Assembly (NCBI GenBank): GCA_963789495.1
Contig: CAWBLP010000014.1
Span: 1 to 64,000 of the forward strand
Length of the DNA stretch: 64,000 bases
DNA from: CAWBLP01 sp963789495
Lineage (GTDB): Bacteria; Pseudomonadota; Alphaproteobacteria; Acetobacterales; Acetobacteraceae
Direction of reading: 5' to 3'
Shown: one piece after another, positions 1-8,016 of the stretch
Layout of the letters: each line of letters opens with the position of its first letter
How positions within the stretch are numbered: position 1 is the first letter of the stretch
The notes under the pieces: generated by a model
The model's database searches: none
Seen by the model: only the letters and a program-made list of their open reading frames with translations
Told to the model about the DNA's origin: nothing
Program-made: the position numbers and the translations under genes

Positions 1-282
1 TAACCTGCATTCCCGGTTCTGAGGTTGTCCCACCGCCCCGGAAAGACGTCCTCCCTGCCCCCGAAAAAGGCTGCGAAATAGGGCAATCTTCTTCGCTGCC
101 GACGAATTCATAGTTACGGCAGCTTGTGCTGCCTCTTGGCGCGGTTGTTCCTGACAAGTTCTTTCGTGCTGGCGCTTGAGTTTTGTCAGGTCGATGATGA
201 TTTCAGCACGCTCGCGATCAAGTGCAGCCAAACGGCTTGTCAGTTCGGCGATGCGTGTACCCGTCTTGTGCTCGGATGACAT
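1..282 (-). pseudogene. N-terminus of a TOTE-type archaeo-eukaryotic primase/helicase protein, frameshifted, runs off the left edge
   Basis: Reading from ATG at 282, the first ~60 residues are charged and coiled-coil-like (IAELTSRLAALDRERAE). They lead into KKIALFRSLFRG, which resembles the conserved entry to the primase domain of TOTE conflict-system proteins, usually followed by RED(V)..RW. The expected continuation GREDVFPGRWDN is present but in another frame. A run of five C at 58-62 (five G on the coding strand) has one base too many; removing one restores REDVFPGRWDNLRTGNAGY to the window edge. As written the gene is therefore broken near codon 75, unless this is a homopolymer sequencing error. 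Only about 94 residues are visible, so the family call rests on one motif block. Known full-length relatives carry primase, helicase and nuclease domains that cannot be checked here. Confidence 0.5.
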
Positions 283-407
283 GGTGCAGCGCTATTCCGT
301 ATCAGAGTGCCCGGCAACAATTGGACCACATAGAACCCAGCACCAAAGGCGCCGCGTGGCAATTGGGGCGCAGAGACCTCCTACAGTCGTCGAGATGGCC
401 CACAAAT

Positions 408-561
408 GACTGGACTTCCTTTCCAAACAGAGCGTGCATGCGGTTGTTCGGAATGTTGAGGCAACGAGCCTTCCAGGACTTCAGCCCCAGCCGTCGCGAC
501 GGCGGGGCTCGCGGTGGTGACAGCGCCAAGGTGGCCTGTCCATCACCCGGAGGGTCCTACC
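408..561 (+). repeat. Leader of module copy 1, homologous to 6378-6527
   Basis: This non-coding stretch just upstream of the first DUF3489 gene matches the stretch upstream of the second one almost block for block. Shared blocks include CTGGACTTCC, GAGC..GCATGC, CGAGC.TTCC, CCCCAGCCGTC, GGTGACAGCGCCAAGGTGGC and a GGAGG-type ribosome site before the ATG. It marks where both module copies begin. No gene is visible between 283 and 561. Confidence 0.7.
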
Positions 562-668
562 ATGAAGACCACCACTGCGAAGAAGACCGCCAAGCAGACG
601 CGGGCCAGCGAGCCCACGGCGACGGTGAAGCGCAAGTCGGCAGACCGGGGTCAGGGCTCGTTTTCTAG

Positions 669-1970
669 CAGGCTGCTGAAAAACCCTCTGCAACGTCAGG
701 CGCCAGTAGGTTCAGTGTTCGATTTTCGGTTTGTCGGGACGGAATTAGGCATTTGCACAGCGTCAGAATGGCTCTGATCCAGCATTTGGCATAGCGCTGA
801 CAGCCTCATCCTATCGCGAGCAGCCGCGGCAGTCGGATCAGGTTGTAAGCCGTCGCCTTGAACATGAACATCCAGCCTACGCGGGCGCGACCCCGAAACT
901 TCGTTTGCGCCATTCCGCCGACTTCCTTGATCCAGCCATTGGCTTCCTCGATCCGCTTGCGGATCACCTGGCTGATCCGGTAGCCATCGTGACGCGTCGT
1001 GCGCCGGTCGATGTTCGAGCCGCGATGCGCGGTGATGTTCTGCGCCACGTGCGGGGTCACATTCAGTTTGCGGGCTGCCGCAACGAACGCCGCCGTGTCG
1101 TAGTTCTTGTCTGCTCCGACGGTTTTCTTGTCCGAACCAGGCAACTCGCCCAACATGGCCAGCGCCGCCTCCGGCTCCGCCGTCCCGGTGGCCAGCGTCA
1201 GGCGCGCATCCACCACCAGCCCGTTGCGGTTCTCCATAAGCAGATGTCCGGTGAAGCCCAGCTTCGCCTCCTGTCCGCCTGATTTACGGGCAAGACGAGC
1301 GTCCGGATCGGTGGTCGAGGCATGTGTCTCGTTGGAACGCGTCTCGCCGCGGAAGTTGCGCTCGCCATTGCGGCCCGGTGCCGGCGGTTCGTCGTTGCCG
1401 TCCTTGCGGCGGAAGCTCTTCATGCTGGCCCACGCCTGGATCAGCGTGCCATCAACCGAGAAGTGCTCGTCCGAAAGCAGACCCTGCACCTGCGGCAGGT
1501 TGAGCACTGCCGACATGAACGCCGCCGCGATGTCGCCCTCCAGCAGCCGGTCGCGGTTCTTGCTGAAGACGGTCGGCACCCAGACCGGATCGTCCACCGA
1601 CAGGCCGACGAACCAGCGGAACAGCAGATTGTAGTTCAACTGCTCCATCAGCTGACGCTCGGAACGGATGGTGTAGAAGGCTTGCAGCAACAGCGCGCGC
1701 AGCAACTGCTCGGGTGGGATCGAGGGACGGCCGTTCTCGGAATACAGCGCCGCGAACCGGTCGTTGAGCGACTGCAGGGCCTCGTCTGCCAGCGTTCGGA
1801 TCACCCGCAACGGATGGGTCTGGGGGATCCGGCTCTCCGGCCGCACATAGCTGAAAAGTCCGTCGCGTCGTTCGTCAGAACCGCGCATTGAGGCTACCCG
1901 AGGCTGTCAATCCGATAGGGCATCGAATCAGATGCCGCCGCGTCGAAGCAAGGGGTTTTTCAGCAGCCTG
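669..1970 (-). mobile_element. IS5-family insertion sequence, complete, with TIRs and CTAG target duplication
   Basis: The element is 1302 bp. Both ends read CAGGCTGCTGAAAAACCC inward (18/18 identical), with weaker similarity beyond. The flanks are CTAG at 665-668 and CTAG at 1971-1974, the 4-bp duplication expected of the IS5 group. It carries one transposase gene on the minus strand and looks intact and potentially active. It splits the first DUF3489 gene. Confidence 0.93.
806..1888 (-). CDS. IS5-family transposase
   Basis: This is a 360-aa DDE transposase for the IS at 669-1970. The N-terminal part has the IS5-type recognition region (RPSIPPEQLLRALLLQAFY, around residues 55-73, and the LFRWFVGL block). 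The catalytic Asp candidates are in HFSVDGTLIQAW (~145) and GADKNYD (~255), and the Glu is in KRIEEANGWIKEVGG (~320). The length is normal for the family and the frame is uninterrupted. The start is ATG at 1888, about 80 bp inside the right-hand terminal repeat. It is expected to cut and paste the element using the 18-bp ends. Confidence 0.92.
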   Translation of the reverse strand: MRGSDERRDGLFSYVRPESRIPQTHPLRVIRTLADEALQSLNDRFAALYSENGRPSIPPEQLLRALLLQAFYTIRSERQLMEQLNYNLLFRWFVGLSVDDPVWVPTVFSKNRDRLLEGDIAAAFMSAVLNLPQVQGLLSDEHFSVDGTLIQAWASMKSFRRKDGNDEPPAPGRNGERNFRGETRSNETHASTTDPDARLARKSGGQEAKLGFTGHLLMENRNGLVVDARLTLATGTAEPEAALAMLGELPGSDKKTVGADKNYDTAAFVAAARKLNVTPHVAQNITAHRGSNIDRRTTRHDGYRISQVIRKRIEEANGWIKEVGGMAQTKFRGRARVGWMFMFKATAYNLIRLPRLLAIG

Positions 1971-2177
1971 CTAGGGGTTCGCCGGTGCCGGCACGGACTG
2001 ACACGTCTGACATGCGGAAGCCGGACGATCAGCGCCGCACCAGCAAGAAGGCAACAATCGAAGCGCTGGTTCGGCGCACGGAAGGTGCCGCCATCACCGA
2101 GTTGATGACGTCGACAGGCTGGCAGGAGCACAGCGTCCGCGCAGCACTGACCGGACTGCGCAAGGCAGGCCATGTGA

Positions 2178-2477
2178 TCACACGCGAGCATGATAGTAAG
2201 ACACCGGCAGCAATTCGGCCTGACGCGCCTCGAGCCACTCGGCGCGTGCCAGACCCTGACACTTCGGGCAGTGTCTATTACGGCAGGAGTTGTAGGCGCA
2301 GCGGACCAGCCCGCAGTCGCTACACTTCTCGACATGCCCTCCGAGTGCAGGCGTTCGGCAGGCCTCGATCGCCGCCATGACACGTCGCTCGACCCTGCCG
2401 AGACGAGCGCCATGGCTGCGACGGAACGCTTCGCCGTGGCGGCGGAAGATATCCGCCACCTCCAGCGTGGGACGCAT
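2178..2477 (-). pseudogene. IS91-family transposase, N-terminal fragment
   Basis: About 95 residues remain. They show the IS91/Y1 transposase N-terminus: ADIFRRHGEAF, then a zinc-binding cluster CSDCGLVRCAYNSCRNRHCPKCQ (residues ~53-75), then ARAEWLEARQAELLPVSYYH. In the family this is followed by a long catalytic domain with the HUH-type and Tyr residues, none of which is present. The similarity stops where the DUF3489 gene of the other strand begins, at about 2190, and the reading frame ends a few codons later. It follows the tyrosine recombinase gene by only 9 nt, the arrangement seen in alphaproteobacterial IS91-like elements. It cannot transpose by itself. Confidence 0.85.
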
Positions 2478-2486
2478 AGTCCTGTC

Positions 2487-3347
2487 TCAGGGCGGCGGCG
2501 TTACCTCGAGGCGCAGTCGGTCGAGGGGGCTTGGGGTACCACCAATGGTGCTGGTCGCGACCTGGGCATAGCGCGCCGTAGTGTTCACGTTGCGATGGCC
2601 GAGTAGCGCCTGGATGATGCGGATATCGGTGCCACCCTCCAGCAGGTGGGTGGCGAAGCTGTGGCGCAGTGTGTGAACAGTGACGCGCTTGCCGAGACCC
2701 GACGCGACACACGCTGAGCGACAGGCAGCATGCAGCACGACAGGGTGGATCGGATGCGCGGGGTCACGCCCGGGAAACAGCCAGTGCGTGGGTCGCGCCA
2801 GTCGCCAATAGGAACGCAGAATGCCAAGCAGCTGCGGCGACAGCATGACGTAGCGATCGCGCCCTCCCTTGCCCTGCTCGACGTGGATCACCATGCGGCT
2901 GCTGTCGATGTTGGCGACCTTAAGGGACGCTGCTTCGGAAGCGCGCAGTCCGGCCGCATACGCCGTGGTCAACGCAGCACGAGCCTTCAGGCTCGGCACC
3001 GCTTCGAGGAAGCACACGACTTCATCGGCTCCCAGCACCACAGGCAACTTCTGCGGTTCACGCGCATATGGGATCCGCTCCGGCAGATCCGACTGCCTCA
3101 GCGTGACCCCGTATAGGAAGCGAAGAGCGCAGACTGTCTGGTTCAGCGCCGGCCATGAGATGCCGCCAGCAACGAGATGAACCTGCAAGGCCCGGACATC
3201 CTCCAGATCAAGCTTGTCAGGTGAACGGCCGAAGAAGCGGCCGAACTTGGCAACGGCGTGCACATACGAACGTTGTGTTGCCGGCGACAGATTGCGGACC
3301 GTCATGTCCTCGATCATGCGACGACGCAGCGGGCTCATCTCGGCCAT
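2487..3347 (-). CDS. Tyrosine recombinase of an IS91-type element
   Basis: The 286-aa phage-integrase-family protein has an N-terminal SAM-like core-binding domain (RRMIEDMTVRNLSPATQRSY, residues ~8-27). The C-terminal catalytic domain has the Arg in AAGLRASEA, then HTLRHSFATHLLEG and LLGHRNVNTTARYAQV, which supply the Arg/His box and the catalytic Tyr. The ATG at 3347 has a GGGAGAG ribosome site just upstream; a longer in-frame start exists at 3386. It overlaps no other gene and precedes the truncated IS91 transposase in the same direction. Such recombinases accompany the transposase in IS91-like elements and may resolve or integrate intermediates. It looks intact although its partner is not. 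Confidence 0.85.
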   Translation of the reverse strand: MAEMSPLRRRMIEDMTVRNLSPATQRSYVHAVAKFGRFFGRSPDKLDLEDVRALQVHLVAGGISWPALNQTVCALRFLYGVTLRQSDLPERIPYAREPQKLPVVLGADEVVCFLEAVPSLKARAALTTAYAAGLRASEAASLKVANIDSSRMVIHVEQGKGGRDRYVMLSPQLLGILRSYWRLARPTHWLFPGRDPAHPIHPVVLHAACRSACVASGLGKRVTVHTLRHSFATHLLEGGTDIRIIQALLGHRNVNTTARYAQVATSTIGGTPSPLDRLRLEVTPPP

Positions 3348-3537
3348 CGGGGCTCTCCCGTTCCAGGGTTGGGGTGAAGCACCCAAACCCTGGCAGACCG
3401 AGCGTCTTGAACACGCCGCTACCGCTCACCGCTGCCCCGCGTCAGCGGGTTAGTTCAATCCCTGATAAGCATATTTGAGGGATTCCCGAATCGGCCATTC
3501 ATCGAATCACTGCGTGACCGGCAATTGGAGGCCGGGC

Positions 3538-3720
3538 ATGCTGACGCGGATGACGGAAGAGGACTGGACACTCGCGCTCGAGGTATTCGACGCGGCGCAG
3601 TCGAGTCGTGGCGAACCTGGGCATGACGACCGCAAGTTCCTGGAAGCGATCCTCTACTTTACAGTGCACAACATCAGCTGGCGCGCCCTGCCGGCGGAGT
3701 TCGGCAACAGTCACCACGGT
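3538..3720 (+). pseudogene. IS5-family (IS427-like) transposase N-terminal fragment
   Basis: After ATG 3538 the product reads MTEEDWTLALEVFDAAQSS..DDRKFLEAILYFTVHNISWRALPAEFG, the conserved start of orfA in small IS5-family elements. The similarity ends after EFGN at about 3708-3720, where the frame passes into the serine-recombinase remnant. The 60 bp upstream (from about 3478) may be the old left end. Roughly 60 residues remain of a protein normally above 120, so this is a relic. Confidence 0.7.
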
Positions 3721-3733
3721 CTGGGCACCCGCC

Positions 3734-4072
3734 GATCTCCGGCGGGTGGGCAAAGAGATGCGACTGGTGGTTGGAGCGACTGGGGCAGTCAGCCCCGATC
3801 TGTCGCTCGTGCGGCTTATCGCGAAGGCTCATGAGCTGCGCGAGAGGTTGCAGCAGGCAGGCACCGATACCCTGACGACCATTGCCGCCCGCGATGGGGC
3901 ATCGAAGTCCTACCTCAGCCGGGTGGTGCGCCTTGCCTGGCTCACCCCGGACATCGTCACCGCGATCCTCGAGGGGCGTCAGCCGGAAGGCGTCACCACC
4001 ACGCGATTGACAAAGGACAGCCGCCTGCCTCTCGAGTGGCAGCAGCAACGTGAGCTCCTTGGGTTCTGCTGA
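3734..4072 (+). pseudogene. C-terminal remnant of a large serine recombinase (module copy 1)
   Basis: This 112-residue tail reads LRRVGKEMRLVVG, then SLVRLIAKAHELRERL, then a HTH-like stretch (TTIAARDGASKSYLSRVVRLAWL), then ILEGRQPEGVTTTRLTKDS, and ends LPLEWQQQRELLGF. The same order and similar words end the recombinase of copy 2 (LQRVGKGSRLIVG .. LLARAHQL .. ILQGRQPPTLTADKL .. IPLDWRTQREVLGF, up to 10255). The catalytic and zinc domains that should precede it are absent, as is DUF2924. They were probably deleted when the IS91-type and IS5-type pieces arrived. It has no start codon of its own. Confidence 0.75.
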
Positions 4073-4421
4073 GCAGGCCGCCTTCTCCCCTCGCTTGGAT
4101 TTTTCCTGATCGCCCGCCGTTGCACACAGCCATGCTGGGTTGTCGGCGCTTTCGAAGCACAACTGTCGCAGAGCAGCCGGGTAACAGTAGTGGTGAGCGG
4201 CAATCTCTCCGCAGCCGGCCAACCTATTTTTGTTACGAATTCGATAGCGGGCACTCGAAAATTAGGCGCCAGAGACCGGCGAGGAAAATCGCGGCGCTAC
4301 GGCGACTTGCTCAGTCTCTCATGTCGTGGCCCCATGACCCTGCACGAAAACCTGGGCTGTACGCCGACATTTTTCCCGCGAGGCGAGAGACCAAAGATTT
4401 CTCTAAATCAATGACTTAAAG
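4073..4421. other. Intergenic, no gene recognised
   Basis: This stretch lies between the recombinase remnant and the IS66 element. It is less GC-rich than its surroundings (for example CCAAAGATTTCTCTAAATCAA near 4391) and has only short, unconvincing reading frames on either strand. It borders the tRNA-like attachment sequence at 4422, so it may be the attachment flank of a lost integrative element. Confidence 0.5.
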
Positions 4422-4430
4422 TGGCTGGGG

Positions 4431-6122
4431 GTAACCGGGGCAAAACCCCGGGCGGATTGCATTTTAGGGCTTCCCCCGACGCGGACGAGTACCGATTCGC
4501 TCGCCGCATGTCACCGCCCACTGATCCGTCGGGTCTGCCGCACGCCGAGCTGGAAGCTCTGGTGGTTGAGCTGCTGGGCGAGGTGTCGGAGCTGAAGCAA
4601 CTGGTGGCGGCACAGCGCGATGAGATCGCCTGGCTGAAGGGCCTCAAGGGTCGCCCATCGATCAAGCCGAGCGGCATGGAGAAGGGCACCGAGCCGAAGC
4701 GCGGCGGCAAGCGGGGCAAACGCCGCGGCCGCGGCAAGGTGACACCGCGGGTCACACCGCAGACCGAGGTGCTGCGGGTGGCGCATCCGCCGGGTTCGCA
4801 GTTCAAGGGCTACGAGCCGTATCGAGTGCAGGAGCTGGTGCTCACGGCACGGGCGGTGCGCTACCGCCGCGAGCGCTGGCTGACGCCGCAAGGCGAGACC
4901 ATCGTGGCGCCGCTGCCCAGTGGCATCCGCGGCCATTTCGGGCCGGAGCTGCGGCGCTTCGTGCTGATGCAGTACCACCAGGGCCAGGTGACCGTCGAGC
5001 GTTTGGTCACACAGCTTCAGGCGATCGGCGTCAGTATCTCGAAGCGGCAGGTCATGCGCCTGCTGATCGATGGACAAGATGACTTCCTGGTGGAGAGCTG
5101 CGAGGTGCTACGTGCCGGACTGGCGACAGCGGACTGGGTCACCGTCGATGACACCGGCGCGCGCCATCGCGGCGCCAATGCCGTCTGCACGCAAATCGGC
5201 AACGACACGTTCGCCTGGTTCGGCACAACGGGCAGCAAGAGTTGCCGGAACTTTCTTGACCTGCTGCGTGCCGGTCACACCGATTACGTGATCAACGATG
5301 CGGCGCTGGACTATATGCATGAGCATGCCCTGGCCGGACCGCTCATCCAGCGACTGGCAACACATGGGCAGCGGCAGTTCGCCGATCAGACCGCCTGGAT
5401 GCGCCATCTTGAGCAGCTCGGCATGACCGGTCTGCCGGTGACGCCCGATCCGGTGCGCGTCGCCACAGAAGCTGCGCTGTGGGGCGCGGTGAGCGCACAC
5501 GGGTTTCTCTGCGAGGCGGTCATAGTCAGCGACGATGCCGGGCAGTTCAACATCGGCCAGCATGCGCTGTGCTGGATCCACGCCGAACGCCTGGTGCACA
5601 AGCTGGAGACCTTTACCGACCAGCAGCGTGCCGCCCAGCAGCATATCCGCGGGCTGATCTGGTGGTATTATGCCGACCTGAAGCTCTACCGGCGTGAACC
5701 GACGCCACGCCGACGCCGTGAAATGCGGGGGCGGTTCGACCGCATCTTTCACCGACGTACCGGCTTCGCCACTCTGGACCGCCTGCTCCAGCGGCTGCAC
5801 GCCAACAAGGCCGAGTTACTGATGGTGCTCGACCATCCCGAGATCCCGCTGCACACCAACGGTTCGGAAAACGACATCCGCTGTCAGGTGACAAAGCGCA
5901 AAGTCAGCGGCGGAACCCACAGCGATATCGGCCGAGACTGCCGCGACGCTTTCCTCGGGCTCGCCAAGACCTGCACCAAGCTCGGCATCGCATTGTGGGA
6001 CTATCTCGGTGCCAGGCTCAGCATCTCAGGTGCTCCCGCCGTCCCGCACCTTCCCAGCCTCATCCGCCGCCGTGGCCAACCCGCCTGAAAACACCACTCG
6101 CCCGGGATTTTGCCCCGGTTAC
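4431..6122 (+). mobile_element. IS66-family insertion sequence (single-gene type) with 8-bp target duplication
   Basis: The element is 1692 bp. Its inward ends read GTAACCGGGGCAAAA followed by a further CCCGGGCG after one mismatch (23 of 24 identical). They start with GTAA as is usual for IS66. The flanking repeats GGCTGGGG at 4423-4430 and 6123-6130 give the 8-bp duplication typical of the family. Only the large transposase gene is present, without the small tnpA and tnpB genes of classical IS66, as in the ISBst12-like subgroup. It is inserted in the tRNA-3'-like sequence. Confidence 0.92.
4508..6088 (+). CDS. tnpC: IS66-family transposase (TnpC)
   Basis: This 526-aa protein starts with a leucine-zipper-like helix (ELEALVVELLGEVSELKQLVA, split here as ELEALVVELL and GEVSELKQLV). 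A Lys/Arg-rich linker (KRGGKRGKRRGRGK) follows, then the IS66 central domain with TADWVTVDDTGARHRGAN (first Asp) and ALCWIHAERLVHKLE. The C-terminal part has HTNGSENDIRCQVTKRKVSGG, holding the catalytic Glu region, and ends with the usual LWDYLGARL block. ATG at 4508 was chosen because it begins just before the conserved N-terminal helix; the frame is open further upstream into the terminal repeat. Length and domains are complete, so it is probably functional. Confidence 0.9.
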   Translation: MSPPTDPSGLPHAELEALVVELLGEVSELKQLVAAQRDEIAWLKGLKGRPSIKPSGMEKGTEPKRGGKRGKRRGRGKVTPRVTPQTEVLRVAHPPGSQFKGYEPYRVQELVLTARAVRYRRERWLTPQGETIVAPLPSGIRGHFGPELRRFVLMQYHQGQVTVERLVTQLQAIGVSISKRQVMRLLIDGQDDFLVESCEVLRAGLATADWVTVDDTGARHRGANAVCTQIGNDTFAWFGTTGSKSCRNFLDLLRAGHTDYVINDAALDYMHEHALAGPLIQRLATHGQRQFADQTAWMRHLEQLGMTGLPVTPDPVRVATEAALWGAVSAHGFLCEAVIVSDDAGQFNIGQHALCWIHAERLVHKLETFTDQQRAAQQHIRGLIWWYYADLKLYRREPTPRRRREMRGRFDRIFHRRTGFATLDRLLQRLHANKAELLMVLDHPEIPLHTNGSENDIRCQVTKRKVSGGTHSDIGRDCRDAFLGLAKTCTKLGIALWDYLGARLSISGAPAVPHLPSLIRRRGQPA

Positions 6123-6146
6123 GGCTGGGGTGGGGGGATTCGAACC

Positions 6147-6527
6147 TTCAATACCCGCCCGTACAAGTCTCTGATTTCCCTAAGTTTTTGCCCACGAAGT
6201 GGAGCAGAGACGATGCCGGCCTACGGTGACGGGCATAGCATCGCATCAGTCCCCCCTCCCCCCGCGCTGCATGCGACATACGGCCCGCGATTGGAGCCTC
6301 CAGGTCAAATGCCGCTCGCAACTGCGAGCATCCAGGCCCCTCGCTGTAAACCAGCCTGGCGGCAGCCGACAAACCGCTGGACTTCCCTGCGGAACCGAGC
6401 ATGCATGCAGGTATTCGAATGCTCATGTAACGAGCATTCCGGGACCTGAGCCCCAGCCGTCATGGCCCGCGGGGCTTATGGCGGTGACAGCGCCAAGGTG
6501 GCCTGTCATCACCTGGAGGTCCCAACG
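6147..6527. other. Intergenic; right part is the leader of module copy 2
   Basis: From 6147 to about 6377 nothing is recognised except a possible relic of an attachment-site flank. From 6378 to 6527 the sequence is homologous to 408-561, the leader of the first module copy. It includes GGTGACAGCGCCAAGGTGGC and a GGAGGT ribosome site at 6515-6520 before the DUF3489 start codon. Confidence 0.6.
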
Positions 6528-6846
6528 ATGAAGACCAAGACGAATACCAAGAACAAGCAGTCGGCGAAGCCCCCGAAGAAGGCGCAGCGCAAGCCCCAGA
6601 CACAGGGACGGCTCTCACGCACCCGGGGTTCGGCCGCGTCCGACGCAAAGATTGCCAACACCAGTACGCCGCCGAACGCTCAGCGTCGCACGAGCAAGAA
6701 GTCGTCGATCGAGGCACTGGTGCGGCGGGATGAAGGGGCGGCCATCGACGAACTGATGGCGGCCACCGGCTGGCAGGAGCACAGCGTCCGCGCAGCACTA
6801 ACCGGACTGCGCAAGGCGGGCCACGCGATCACACGTGAGCGGGTTA

Positions 6847-7975
6847 CTAACCAGACGCACAAATAGGTATCTTCCCGTATGGGAATTGGTTATGCTGTCG
6901 TCATGCCGTCGGACCATGATTTCCGCAAACTCCCGTCCTCAACCCAGGCCGAACTGCGACGTGTCGCGGTAAACATGGTGCTCTCCGGGACAAACCGGAT
7001 CGATGTGGCCAGGGCGATCGGGGTCAATCGACGCTTCGTTGGGGAATGGGTTCGTGCCTTTGAGGCCACGGGAGAAGCGGCGTTGGCCGGTGGGCGGCGC
7101 GGCCGACGGCCAGGTGAGCAAAAAGCCCTCAACCGGCGCCAGGAAGCGACGATCCGTCGGCTGATCGTCGGGCGATGCCCCGATCAATTGAAACTCCCCT
7201 TCGCACTATGGACCCGCGAAGCGGTTGGCCAGCTGATCGAGCGTAAAGCCGGTATCCGCCTGTCCCCGACGGCCATCGGTACTTATCTTTCGGCCTGGAA
7301 TTTGACCCCACAAAGGCCGATCCGGCGGGCGATGGAAAGGAGCGAGGCGGCGATCCAGACATGGATGAAACGCGAATACCCGGCGATCGCGAGACGAGCC
7401 CGAAAGGAAAAAGCTGAGATCCATTGGTCGGACGAAACTGGCATCTCGAACCAGGCCAATTACGGCCGGAGCTTCGCGCCGGCGGGCAAGACACCGGTGA
7501 TACCGCGTCCGGCCACGCGATTTACCCAATCGATGATCTCCAGCGTGACCAACCAGGGCAAGTTGCGCTTCATGATCTATGATGGCGCACTGAATGCAGC
7601 GATTTTTCTGAAATTCCTGCGCCGGTTGATCAAAGACACGGACCGGAAACTGTTCGTGATCGTCGACAATCTACGTGTGCATCGGGCCAGGACCGTGGCG
7701 GCGTGGGTCGAAGAGAACAAGGATCGAATTAAACTTTTCTACCTGCCGCCGTACGCGCCGGAGCGGAACCCAGACGAATACGTCAACAACGACGTCAAAC
7801 AAGGCATGGCACGGCGTGGCACGCCAATGAACAAGGCCGCGATGAGGGCTGGGCTGACAGCCCATATGCGCGGGCTACAGGGCAGGCGACATAAGGTGCG
7901 CGCATTCTTCCAGGCACCCGATGTCCGCTATGCCGCGTAAGCGCATCCGTGATACATATTTGGCCGACTGGTTAG
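6847..7975 (+). mobile_element. IS630-family insertion sequence, complete, TA target duplication
   Basis: The element is 1129 bp. The left end reads CTAACCAGACGCACAAATAG and the right end, reversed, CTAACCAGTCGGCCAAATAT; the outer 9 bp are identical. With the flanking TA at 6845-6846 and 7976-7977 this is the TA duplication expected of the IS630/Tc1 group. One transposase gene fills it. It splits the second DUF3489 gene. Confidence 0.92.
6903..7940 (+). CDS. IS630-family transposase
   Basis: This 345-aa protein has a paired HTH region at the N-terminus (RVAVNMVLSGTNRIDVARAIGVNRRFVGEWVRAFEATG, spread over residues ~20-57) with the linker GGRRGRRPGEQK. The DDE domain shows HWSDETGIS (first Asp), LFVIVDNLRVHRA (second Asp) and LPPYAPERNPDEYVN (third acidic residue). 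The start at 6903 gives the usual MPSDHDFRKL opening; an in-frame ATG at 6879 adds eight residues. The frame is unbroken, unlike the second IS630-type gene near 42 kb, which shows a frameshift and is truncated. Confidence 0.9.
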   Translation: MPSDHDFRKLPSSTQAELRRVAVNMVLSGTNRIDVARAIGVNRRFVGEWVRAFEATGEAALAGGRRGRRPGEQKALNRRQEATIRRLIVGRCPDQLKLPFALWTREAVGQLIERKAGIRLSPTAIGTYLSAWNLTPQRPIRRAMERSEAAIQTWMKREYPAIARRARKEKAEIHWSDETGISNQANYGRSFAPAGKTPVIPRPATRFTQSMISSVTNQGKLRFMIYDGALNAAIFLKFLRRLIKDTDRKLFVIVDNLRVHRARTVAAWVEENKDRIKLFYLPPYAPERNPDEYVNNDVKQGMARRGTPMNKAAMRAGLTAHMRGLQGRRHKVRAFFQAPDVRYAA

Positions 7976-8016
7976 TAATAGCGAAACGCGTTATCGCATC
8001 GCTGGGGTGGGCTGAC

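Larger units (their letters stand above)
562..2192 (+). pseudogene. DUF3489-family gene, copy 1, split by an IS5-family element and cut at its 3' end
   Basis: The start ATG at 562 follows a GGAGG site. The protein begins MKTTTAKKTAKQTR, a Lys/Thr/Ala-rich basic leader, and is interrupted after codon 35 by the element at 669-1970. It resumes at 1975 with the family core RRTSKKATIEALV and GWQEHSVRAALTGLRKAGH. Removing the IS and one copy of its CTAG duplication rejoins the two halves in frame (..SFS-R-GSPVPAR..), so the host gene was intact before the insertion. The last family residues (usually ..YRI) are missing: after GHVITRE the sequence runs into the opposite-strand IS91-type transposase remnant at about 2190. 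DUF3489 proteins are small, probably HTH-like proteins of unknown function commonly found beside DUF2924 and serine recombinases. Confidence 0.75.
4422..6146 (-). other. tRNA 3'-end-like sequence (candidate attachment site), interrupted by IS66
   Basis: Joining 4422-4430 to 6131-6146 (that is, removing the IS66 element and one 8-bp duplication) gives a 25-bp sequence. On the minus strand it reads as a tRNA T-loop and acceptor end: GGTTCGAATCC, then a C-rich stem, then CACCCCA-G-CCA. The rest of a tRNA does not follow: the sequence upstream of the T-loop cannot form a 5-bp T-stem. It is therefore a 3'-end fragment, the form left by elements that integrate into tRNA genes. It agrees with the 3' end of the tRNA-Gln at 10596 at about 20 of 25 positions but is not the same tRNA. 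It may derive from another Gln isoacceptor (inference). Confidence 0.5.
6528..8015 (+). pseudogene. DUF3489-family gene, copy 2, split by an IS630-family element
   Basis: The gene begins MKTKTNTKNKQSAKPPKKAQ at 6528 with a GGAGGT site 8 bp upstream. It contains the family core RRTSKKSSIEALVRRDEGAAIDELM and ATGWQEHSVRAALTGLRKAGH. The element at 6847-7975 cuts it after codon 106. Deleting the IS and one TA gives RERV-NSETRYRIAGVG and a TGA at 8013-8015, which supplies the YRI ending typical of the family. The ancestral gene would encode about 118 residues. It ended one base before the ATG of the DUF2924 gene at 8017, so the two were translationally close. In the present sequence it stops early (RVTNQTHK at 6866). 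Confidence 0.85.

Noticed and set aside
6123..6200. Complete tRNA gene at the IS66 right flank
   Set aside because: The T-loop and acceptor end are present, but no pairing T-stem, anticodon arm or 5' acceptor strand follows, so only a 3' fragment is supported.
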